Source: Vibrio gelatinilyticus (GTDB lineage Bacteria > Pseudomonadota > Gammaproteobacteria > Enterobacterales > Vibrionaceae). From it: DNA of 64,000 nt. The notes beneath the pieces were generated by a model. The model was not told where the DNA came from and ran no database searches. It worked only from the letters and a program-made list of their open reading frames with translations. A program made the position numbers and the translations under genes. The DNA lies in contig NZ_JAJNNZ010000001.1 of the NCBI RefSeq assembly GCF_022836845.1, positions 310,001 to 374,000 on the forward strand, given 5' to 3'. How positions within the stretch are numbered: the stretch's first letter is position 1; every line of letters begins with the position of its first letter. This document shows, piece by piece, positions 49,132 to 55,837 of this stretch.

Positions 49132-50148
49132 CTATTGTGACGTAGATCGACGAGTGATAAGCGTTGCTGGTAATTGAATGTCTTTCGAAGACAAATTTGG
49201 GTTATTGATACGACCAATAAGTGTATTGCACGCCGATTGTCCAATCATATAAGTCGGTTGCCTCACTGCAGTAATTCCCGGACCAATCAACTCACACCAG
49301 CTAGGGTCATCAAAAGCAACAAGCCCAACCTCATCACCAATAACCACGCCCATTTTTTGGAGTATTTTGACGACATTTAAGGTAACAACACTGTTAGTAC
49401 AAAAGATGGCCGCTTTAGTGGTCTTGCATTCACTATAAAACTCTTGAAGAGCTTTGACTAAATAATCAGCATCTTCATGCTTCCATTCACAGACCTTTAC
49501 CGTCAATGAATCATGTTGTTCTGCGAACTCTTTCAGTGCATCAACTCGTGCTTTCCTTGGCGATATAACTAGGTCTGCGGTTACAACCAAAACACTTTTG
49601 TACTGTAAATCATATAGATGCTGCCCAACAAGCTGCGTCGCACTTTCATTGTTAACACCAACACAATCCAAATCAAGGCTCGGAGCACTTCGATCGACCA
49701 AGACAATAGGCGTATCTATTGATTGTAAACTGTTTAGCTCGTCTTTAGACATACCTACTGTGTTCACAATGATCCCATCAACACGGTGCGATTTCAAAAG
49801 CTCCAAACTTTTGGTGTTTAAATGGGGGTCATTATCGGTATTGCAGACCAATAACATTAAGTTATTCTCTCTGCATACTGCCTCAATCCCCTTCATCACT
49901 TCGATACTGTAAGAGTTGGTAATATCTGCAAGTACTAAACCTATGAGATTCGAACGCCCTGCCTTTAACATTCTTGCCGATTGGCTTGGCTGATAGTTTA
50001 ATTCATCTATTGCTCGGGCAATCTGCTCTTGCAGCGCAATGGATAGCTTATTTTTTTCTCCATTCAGATAGCGTGAGACACTTGTTTTACCTGAGCCTGC
50101 TAATTTAGCCACATCTGAGATGGTTGAAAATCGATTTGCTTTTGTCAT
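49132..50148 (-). CDS. LacI-family transcriptional regulator
   Basis: The 338-residue regulator has the LacI helix-turn-helix and hinge (TISDVAKLAGSGKTSVSRYLNG; LNYQPSQSARMLKAG), followed by a periplasmic-binding-like effector domain (LIGLVLADITNSYSIEVMKGI). It is upstream of and co-directional with the TRAP operon and most likely represses it through the two operators. A 2-keto sugar acid or its phosphate is the expected inducer. Confidence 0.88.
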   Translation of the reverse strand: MTKANRFSTISDVAKLAGSGKTSVSRYLNGEKNKLSIALQEQIARAIDELNYQPSQSARMLKAGRSNLIGLVLADITNSYSIEVMKGIEAVCRENNLMLLVCNTDNDPHLNTKSLELLKSHRVDGIIVNTVGMSKDELNSLQSIDTPIVLVDRSAPSLDLDCVGVNNESATQLVGQHLYDLQYKSVLVVTADLVISPRKARVDALKEFAEQHDSLTVKVCEWKHEDADYLVKALQEFYSECKTTKAAIFCTNSVVTLNVVKILQKMGVVIGDEVGLVAFDDPSWCELIGPGITAVRQPTYMIGQSACNTLIGRINNPNLSSKDIQLPATLITRRSTSQ

Positions 50149-50451
50149 ATAAGCCTCATCAATAAAAAACGTAAAATGACAGAAAATAAAAGTGCCGTAA
50201 AGAACCGAGTAACCCCATCGACTCGAAACAAAGATCTACCCCTTAATTCCGTTAATTATCACTGGAATCGTTCTTCGCTTTAGACTAGTGTGACATGCTT
50301 TTGTAATGTTTCGTTGATTCAGACTGAGTTTGGGGTGTTTTTACAAGCATTGTAATATTCCTAATTAATGCAAATGTCACTTACATGATCTATAGAGGTA
50401 CCCTTGCCGACTGGGCTATAAATTACAATGCTTCTTATGAGGCGATGTTGC
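50149..50451. other. AT-rich intergenic stretch
   Basis: No gene or clear repeat is seen between the LacI gene and the integrase fragment. Confidence 0.45.
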
Positions 50452-50757
50452 TCAAACTCCTCGAAAATAGTGAAAAATCGTCTCTTCTATTGGACAAATC
50501 TTTGCCATTATTGAATAGAAGTTACTAAGGTTTTCATTCTGCTCGCCATGTCTTTCTAACACTTCGATTTTCTCCCACAGACCCTGCTGCAATCTAGATG
50601 CTTTCAATTTAGCAGTATTGAGTGAACGAGTGGATAGCGATTTCTTGATTTCACGCCCATATGGAAAAAAAGATCGAAATCGAGCGGGAATTTGATAACG
50701 GAAGTACCAGATACCTGAAGAAGAACGTTGAGTTAGATAGCGCATGTTTAGTACCAC
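50452..50757 (-). pseudogene. N-terminal fragment of a phage-type integrase (DUF6538-like)
   Basis: The first 75 residues (MRYLTQRSSSGIWYFRYQIP, then ARFRSFFPYGREIKKSLSTR and SLNTAKLKASRL) match the N-terminal DNA-binding segment of tyrosine recombinases (DUF6538/SAM-like). The frame ends after 101 codons with ICPIEETIFHYFRGV, so the catalytic domain is missing. It is a truncated relic beside the transposon boundary. Confidence 0.65.
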
Positions 50758-50905
50758 TATTTAGTACCAATTGGCTTTCTGAGCTATATTTAAAGGGTAA
50801 TTACTTGATAAGTAAGGAGAAGGTAGTAGAAGTGTGGTTGCAAGCATAATGCGTCCACCCATCAATTAAAAATCAATAACTTACAGCAAAGCTAAAACTA
50901 TAACA

Positions 50906-50944
50906 TGTCCCAAACAAAAACCATAAAGCGTCCTAATATTTAAC
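50906..50944 (+). other. Candidate left end of the Tn7-like transposon
   Basis: The sequence opens TGTCCCAAACAAAAACCATA and continues AAGCGTCCTAATATTTAAC. Tn7-like ends start with TGT, and the ACCATAAA core recalls the transposase-binding repeats at the ends of the V. cholerae CAST Tn6677. The partner end is outside the window, so no target duplication can be checked. Low confidence. Confidence 0.3.
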
Positions 50945-51010
50945 TCTTCATGACGTTCAGCTTAACGATGAAAGAAAGTTACACCAAACAATACTTCGAC
51001 CTACGCACCT

Positions 51011-51077
51011 CGGTAGTTAACGTAATGACAAAGTCGCTTGGTAATTAAGGTACGACAGAATCGCTTGGTGATCACAA
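51011..51077. repeat. Transposon-end-like repeat, copy B
   Basis: This is the second copy of the 67-base repeat at 40795-40861, same orientation, 59 of 67 identical. Blocks GACAAAGTCGCTTGGT (51027-51042) and GACAGAATCGCTTGGT (51054-51069) are 27 bases apart, and the unit ends in GATCACA. Confidence 0.6.
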
Positions 51078-51278
51078 AAAGCTCTGCTGACGTTATAACA
51101 AACTTTTGGACAGAAATGTTTTAGGTATATTACTAAATTAGGACATAACGGATTAGTAAAAGTAACGTCCTGTTAAGGTGTGAGTAACGCAATGCCGATC
51201 CGCCGCAGACCACCTAAAACACTAAAATCAACGCACACTGAAAATGCCACGCGTAGCGAATCACTCTTAAACAGATCG

Positions 51279-52526
51279 TTAAGGCTCAGTACTTAAAGGG
51301 GAGCCGACTGTAATGACGTCACGCAGCTGAGGAAAGTTGTAAACAGATAAAGGCTTCGTAATACCATTCGCGTTGGGAGATATATTGGTAGAGATATTGT
51401 CTCCGAACAATTTCATCAAAATCTTTCTATTGGTCTCGCTTTCAGACTCCCACCACTTCGGTGATACAAATACATTTTCGAAATTTTTGAACATGTACTG
51501 AATGATGATCGGAACGTACTCCTCTCGATCTTTATGAAGAAGCGATGACATTACTTTGCAGCATGTTTCATCACTATTTTCTAACCACGAAAATGCGATA
51601 ATTCCCTTTTCACCATCATAATAAGATGTAACAGAGAGGTTATCAGTCCTTTTCATAAGATCCATTAGGTCCTGAACAGGGTTTCCATCAAAGTCAAAGT
51701 CTGGATTGGTTCCGCCACAGACCATAACAGGAGGAGCTTCGTCGAATGTAAATATTACTGCCCTTGCTGTCGAAAAGTCGTCATTTTCCAAGGCACTATC
51801 AAAATAGCTTTTATGATAGTTTAGGTCTTCAATGGCCGCTCTGTTTCCCAGCTCGTAAAGGAAGTTGTTCATCTGAATATCAAATTGAGCCTCAATGTGT
51901 TTACCTTTATCTGCACCATGCCTCAATGTGGAAAGCTCTTGAGCACCTACTATAGCGTAGTACTCCCGAGCAAAAGCTCGATATGCGAGTAGAAAACACT
52001 GTTTCTGACTCGCCACAAATGACTCTTTTTCTAAAGGAGCGAAAATCACGTCATCATGATATTTACAAAAGCCATTGAATGTAGACGCATGATTGATACC
52101 GATCTTCTCTAATAAAGGTCTACCTCTATTCTTTCGGATCGCCTCATAACTCATTTTAAGCCCAAGGACATGCCCTGCGTCAGAGATTGCTTTCAAACTG
52201 GAAGTCTTGGGGACAGTATGAGCTCGTATAACATTTCCCGTGCAACTCTCATTAAATGAGTCAGGACATGAACACTTTTTACGTGAGTTTACATTGTTAA
52301 ACTCTCTGTTTATTTCCCAATGTTTCATTGGCTCTTGCTTATCACGAAACAAGTGACATTTTTTGTATTTTATCTGAGAACCACACCAACAAGGGTCATT
52401 TCTACCAATCTTTTTATCGTACAAGCCAAACTCCTTTGTGAGCCTTAACGATTTATAGACGGACTTTTCCGTCTTTGCATTCCGTCCATGTTGCTGCCAT
52501 TCATTATGAAACTCAACTGGTGTCAA
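51279..52526 (-). CDS. SEC-C zinc-motif protein with an HNH-like Cys/His cluster
   Basis: The 415-residue protein has an N-terminal SEC-C motif (IGRNDPCWCGSQIKYKKCH, about 40-58). A second Cys/His cluster follows: KCSCPDSFNESCTGNVIRAH near 85-104 and FNGFCKYHDD near 150. The spacing RAHTVPK ... C-x2-HD resembles a degenerate HNH-type metal site, so a nuclease or nucleic-acid-binding role is possible. The remaining 250 residues are unassigned. It is the last cargo gene before the transposon boundary, on the same strand as the cas operon. Similar proteins occur in genomic islands; function unknown. Confidence 0.6.
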   Translation of the reverse strand: MTPVEFHNEWQQHGRNAKTEKSVYKSLRLTKEFGLYDKKIGRNDPCWCGSQIKYKKCHLFRDKQEPMKHWEINREFNNVNSRKKCSCPDSFNESCTGNVIRAHTVPKTSSLKAISDAGHVLGLKMSYEAIRKNRGRPLLEKIGINHASTFNGFCKYHDDVIFAPLEKESFVASQKQCFLLAYRAFAREYYAIVGAQELSTLRHGADKGKHIEAQFDIQMNNFLYELGNRAAIEDLNYHKSYFDSALENDDFSTARAVIFTFDEAPPVMVCGGTNPDFDFDGNPVQDLMDLMKRTDNLSVTSYYDGEKGIIAFSWLENSDETCCKVMSSLLHKDREEYVPIIIQYMFKNFENVFVSPKWWESESETNRKILMKLFGDNISTNISPNANGITKPLSVYNFPQLRDVITVGSPLSTEP

Positions 52527-52658
52527 CCTGTTGTGTGAATCGGCATATAGTTGTGGGGGCGAATTACGGAAAATTCCATATAAGAGAACAAACTACGGAT
52601 TAGATTAACTTAGTCTATTGTGTACTGATCTGGCGTTCCCCGTTACAGGTTATGAGAA

Positions 52659-52680
52659 GTCTTGGGGCAAAGATGAGTCA
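52659..52680. repeat. Cargo-junction motif
   Basis: Plus-strand core TTGGGGCAAAGATGAGTCA. One of at least eight related copies in 51.1-54.8 kb (others near 51103, 51135, 53199, 53640, 53682, 53996 and 54758) with the form KGGRCAnAnnTGnnTYA; most cargo genes have a copy 70-170 bases upstream. No T-run follows, so it is not a terminator. Confidence 0.55.
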
Positions 52681-52697
52681 GCAGAGGACTAACTAGC

Positions 52698-53114
52698 TTA
52701 AAATGGGAAGTGCTCTTCTTCATACGCTTCCACCCAGGTCACTAGCTTTTCAAGTTCGTCACCTTCGGGTGTGCCTGGTTCAGCATCGAATATGGTTTCA
52801 ATCCTCTTTAAAACCATCCTGTACTCGTTTTCTGACGGTATTTCCGATTCAGTAAGTCCTTTAACTTTCATGAGAGTTTCCCTATCAACACTCCCGCTTT
52901 TGTTAAAGCGTTCAGCCATTTTTAGCATTTTTTCCATTCGGGTGTCGTTAAAAACATCGTCTCTTTGAACAAGAAAATCGCTTTCTGCTTTATCCGTATC
53001 TTCAGAATAAGATCCCCAATCTTTTTCATTTGTAGTCGCGAGTTCATCAGCGTGTGCTGTTTTGGGTGTAATACCCTCAAGCAGTTCTTTTTCTGAAAGT
53101 GGTTTACGGCTCAT
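52698..53114 (-). CDS. Orphan antitoxin-like chimera: MazE-tail plus HigA-type segment
   Basis: The 138-residue form starts MSRKPLSEKELLEGITPKTA at 53114. Residues 6-34 (LLEGITP..AHADELAT...EKDWG) resemble the C-terminal toxin-binding tail of MazE-like antitoxins. The last 40 residues (MVLKRIETIFDAEPGTPEGD and ELEKLVTWVEAYEEEHFPF) match the N-terminal half of HigA antitoxins. Neither the AbrB nor the XRE DNA-binding domain is present, and no mazF or higB toxin gene is adjacent. About 35 of its first 55 residues are identical to those of the next gene upstream, so a duplication is evident. Proposed role (inference): binding and neutralising toxins encoded elsewhere. Confidence 0.7.
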   Translation of the reverse strand: MSRKPLSEKELLEGITPKTAHADELATTNEKDWGSYSEDTDKAESDFLVQRDDVFNDTRMEKMLKMAERFNKSGSVDRETLMKVKGLTESEIPSENEYRMVLKRIETIFDAEPGTPEGDELEKLVTWVEAYEEEHFPF

Positions 53115-53293
53115 GGATCGCTCCTCGATTGAAAGTAACATTATATGATTTATAGCATAGTGAGTTACCAGCTGTAAGGTATGAGCTGTTTTGAGACAAG
53201 CTTTGGGGCAAAACTGTGTCAGAGCCCTAGTCAGCAAGGCTCTGGACATTTTTGATTTAGGGGAGACTGGTTCCCTCATACAGAAATGATGGT

Positions 53294-53557
53294 TCACAAA
53301 TCATCAATATCAACGTCAATCTCTGGCGAGTTCTCTCTTTGCTTAACTAGTTCTCGGTCTTGTTCATCTTCCTCAAATTCAACTCGGCAAGAATCAAAGA
53401 CATCTTCTCTTTCTACTAGAAAATCACTGTCCGTCTTATCATTTCCCGAATAAGATCCCCAATCTTTTTCACTTATCGTCGCAAGTTCATCAGAGTGTGC
53501 AGAATGGCTCGTTAGCTCTTCTAAAAGATCTTGTTCTGACAACCGTTTTTTACTCAT
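53294..53557 (-). CDS. Orphan MazE-tail-like small protein
   Basis: The 87-residue acidic protein starts MSKKRLSEQDLLEELTSHSA and shares its first ~55 residues with the gene downstream (AHSDELATISEKDWGSYS; DSDFLVEREDVFD). Beyond that it has a different, very acidic tail (EIDVDIDDL). The shared segment resembles a MazE C-terminal tail without any DNA-binding domain. The upstream 100 bases are also similar between the two genes (TTTATAGCATA box), so promoter and gene were duplicated together. No toxin gene is near. Confidence 0.6.
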   Translation of the reverse strand: MSKKRLSEQDLLEELTSHSAHSDELATISEKDWGSYSGNDKTDSDFLVEREDVFDSCRVEFEEDEQDRELVKQRENSPEIDVDIDDL

Positions 53558-53742
53558 GCTTACTTCTCAATTCGAAATGATAGTAGATAATTTATAGCAT
53601 AATAGGGCACTAGCTATAACATAAGATCTGCCTTGAAACACGGAAAGGGGCATTTTCGTGTTATTTGCCTCAACCTGAATGATTGTGGGCAAAGTTGAGT
53701 TACCTACGAAAATGACTTCGGTTAGAAAGTTGGGCTAACTTT

Positions 53743-53934
53743 CTAACTGAAATCTCCGTACTTTAGGCTATTTAGTAGCTGTGTTAGTTGGTCATGATCT
53801 AAGTCGATGGGTTTGCGCCCTGACAGACTTGGATTAGGTCTTCGAAACCATTCTTCAGCCAATGAGTCACTTCCAAAAACTTCGAATGCTAGTGTTCGAA
53901 TGTTGCTATCTGCAGACGAAAGAGCTTTTTTCAT
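53743..53934 (-). CDS. Orphan DUF2384 (Xre/MbcA/ParS-type) antitoxin toxin-binding domain
   Basis: The 63-residue protein is a bare DUF2384 domain: ALSSADSNIRTLAFEVFGSD then AEEWFRRPNPSLSGRKPIDL and LTQLLNSLKYGDFS. In RES-Xre, ParT-ParS and MbcT-MbcA systems this domain plugs the toxin's active site while an N-terminal helix-turn-helix binds DNA. Here the helix-turn-helix is absent and no RES-domain toxin gene is adjacent. It is the third toxin-binding half without a toxin in this 2-kb stretch. Confidence 0.8.
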   Translation of the reverse strand: MKKALSSADSNIRTLAFEVFGSDSLAEEWFRRPNPSLSGRKPIDLDHDQLTQLLNSLKYGDFS

Positions 53935-54128
53935 GTTAGCTTACCTCAGTAAATAACTATGATTCAAAAGTATATCTGATAGATATTACTCTTACACACT
54001 TTGGGACAGAGATGAGTTCATCACGAATGTTGCGTGAAGCAGTGTGCGTGATGGATTTATAACGCGAAACGGGCGTAAGGAATGATACACACTCGTCCTA
54101 TACAAGGTTTATTTGTAGATAATTTGCG

Positions 54129-54593
54129 TTAAGGGATTAACTCCATTTTTGCGGCCACAGTCGCTTTCAATTCCTTCAACAACCTGTGCGTAGTACGGTA
54201 CATTTTAATTACATCACCAAAAAGGCGCAGCATGTCCCGAAAACTCCCACCATCACCATTTTGCTTAATGTGAGCAAAAGCCGCATGAAATACTTCTTCA
54301 TCAGGAGCTATTAGCTTCTCCTCTAGATAGGTTGCAAATTCACCAATGTGAGTACAGTGATAAAGCGCCTCACTAAAAAGGGTATCAAGGTCATACGTAT
54401 CTCTCCTTGCGTGCTCGTAGAGATCTGGCAGTGGGTGCTCTGCATCACCAATCTGTTTATAGACCTCCTGAGCAGATGGCTCGTTTTTGATCTCTTTTAG
54501 TTCATCAAACATGTCGGAAGCTCGCTGCTTGATCGCTACCAACTCAGACAACAACGCTTCAGCATCAGTGTCAGTGTACTTATCTAATTGCAT
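54129..54593 (-). CDS. Hypothetical helical cargo protein (154 residues)
   Basis: The protein starts MQLDKYTDTDAEALLSELVA and is predicted almost entirely helical, with two long amphipathic helices at the start (LSELVAIKQRASDMFDELKEIKN is split here by position 15-37) and end (MYRTTHRLLKELKATVAAKM). No signal peptide, membrane span or metal motif is seen. It is the first cargo gene after the CRISPR array, on the same strand. I do not recognise the family. Confidence 0.55.
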   Translation of the reverse strand: MQLDKYTDTDAEALLSELVAIKQRASDMFDELKEIKNEPSAQEVYKQIGDAEHPLPDLYEHARRDTYDLDTLFSEALYHCTHIGEFATYLEEKLIAPDEEVFHAAFAHIKQNGDGGSFRDMLRLFGDVIKMYRTTHRLLKELKATVAAKMELIP

Positions 54594-54949
54594 TGGGTTC
54601 CTCCCAGTATTAATGTACAGATGTGTTGTAGTTTCTAGTGAACTTCACTCTTATCAGAACTCTCTGAATCGCCACCATTACACTAGTCACTCTGTAGCAT
54701 TACTAAAGTTAGGTCAATCTTTCGACGCTGAAGTTACTTGTGAATTACATTGCTAGATTGAAATGGGGCATAAATGCTTCAGCATATTGGCCAAAGAACA
54801 TCCACATTCACTGTTTGGTCAGCAACACTCAATACGCCCCACACTTCATGGAATTTCGCCACTACCTAACAAAAAACCATCAAGCCGAAACTCAATGGTT
54901 TTGATTATCTACTACTTGTTCAGCAGGTAGGTTGCTTTCTTCCTGACCT
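54594..54949. other. Gene-free stretch between cargo and CRISPR array
   Basis: Holds a junction motif (54758-54780) and, at 54904-54931, a weakly repeat-like hairpin whose stem (CTGCT / AGTAG on the minus strand, one G-U pair) has the same 5-5-5 layout as the CRISPR repeat but lies only 18 bases from the last true repeat. Confidence 0.4.
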
Positions 54950-55097
54950 ATTCTTAGCTGCCTATGCGGCAGGTCACGCGTCGCTACCCATGTTGCGTAT
55001 TCTGAATAATTTCTTAGCTGCCTATGCGGCAGGTCACTTTCATAGGTTCATTACCTTTCTGAGTTGATATTTCTTAGCTGCCTATGCGGCAGGTCAC
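54950..55097 (-). CRISPR. Type I-F CRISPR array: three 28-base repeats, two 32-base spacers
   Basis: Repeats are at 54950-54977, 55010-55037 and 55070-55097. Read with the cas genes (minus strand), the repeat is GTGACCTGCCGCATAGGCAG followed by CTAAGAAA; the inner arms CTGCC/GGCAG form the Cas6f hairpin. The last repeat differs only in its final base (A to T). Spacers are exactly 32 bases (54978-55009, 55038-55069). The leader side faces cas6 (55098-55226), containing GGGTATTTTTGGGTTTC on the minus strand. The array follows cas6 without cas1-cas3, as in I-F3 CASTs. Confidence 0.93.
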
Positions 55098-55226
55098 TGT
55101 AAACTTTAGACCATAACCGCCTGATAGTTCTATATTTACGTCACAGAAACCCAAAAATACCCTTTTTTACGCCACCTTTTTAACTCACTGTTTTTATTAG
55201 AACTAAAATACTTGTCTTAAAAAGGG

Positions 55227-55829
55227 TCAAAAGTGAATATCAGGTACGGTTCCTCGTTTATCTTGGTTGGTGGCGAAGCCATAACTATTAAAACTAGCAC
55301 GGACGCGCTCGCCAACACGTTCTTTTTGAACATGTAAAATGAAGTCCTGCCTAGATGAGCCACTAGAAATTGGAATTCGATGGAAATGTTCAACCTCGCG
55401 ATCTTCATCTGCAACGGGTAATGATTCTACACCTGCTAGTTCTGCTCTAACCATACTGCGTTTCATTCTTCGCTTTTTAGAGCCAATGAAGCTTTTGCCT
55501 ATCGCCTGATTTCGGACAAACCTCACTTCAGCAGCTCCTTCTGGAGCCTCGCTCACCGCTGATAGTTCAAATAGCTCTTCTTCTTTCATAACAGAAAAGT
55601 AAGGCTGAAAAGACAGTCCAATCAAAAGCTCTTTATCTTCTGAAACAAAAGCGATGGTATTACCGATGGAATCGACTCTCCAGCTCGGAAAGCTCACTCC
55701 TATTTGGTTCATGACCTGTTTATTATTGATCATAAACTTGTGCATTTGACTAATACACCGCCCAGCAAGAAGGCTACAGTCCGCCTGTGCTGGAAGGTAG
55801 CGTATACAGACGTAATACCTTTGTTTCAT
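55227..55829 (-). CDS. cas6: Cas6f (Csy4) crRNA-processing endoribonuclease of a CAST
   Basis: Cas6f cuts the repeat hairpin and stays bound to the 3' end of the crRNA in the Cascade complex. The 200-residue form starts MKQRYYVCIRYLPAQ at 55829, because GAGG lies at the right distance and it aligns with known I-F3 Cas6; an ATG at 55841 inside the cas7 stop is the alternative. IGVSFPSW near 42, FVRNQAIGKS near 105 and the C-terminal FNSYGFATNQ are typical of the family. Last protein gene of the tniQ-cas operon, followed by the array. Confidence 0.92.
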   Translation of the reverse strand: MKQRYYVCIRYLPAQADCSLLAGRCISQMHKFMINNKQVMNQIGVSFPSWRVDSIGNTIAFVSEDKELLIGLSFQPYFSVMKEEELFELSAVSEAPEGAAEVRFVRNQAIGKSFIGSKKRRMKRSMVRAELAGVESLPVADEDREVEHFHRIPISSGSSRQDFILHVQKERVGERVRASFNSYGFATNQDKRGTVPDIHF

Positions 55830-55837
55830 ACCTACCC

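Larger units (their letters stand above)
50758..51278. other. Boundary region: candidate transposon end sequences
   Basis: No gene over 35 codons is recognised. It contains a TGTCCC start (50906), copy B of the end-like repeat (51011-51077) and two GGACA motifs (51103-51118, 51135-51150). A 34-codon plus-strand frame beginning MPIRRRPPKTLKS (51192) has no family features. Confidence 0.5.

Noticed and set aside
51103..54780. Integron attC sites as the explanation for the junction motif
   Set aside because: The copies lack the RYYYAAC / GTTRRRY core sites and the imperfect palindrome of attC.
54904..54931. A fourth, atypical CRISPR repeat
   Set aside because: It has a similar hairpin layout and about half identity to the repeat, but only 18 bases separate it from the last true repeat, too short for a spacer. 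I keep the array at three repeats.
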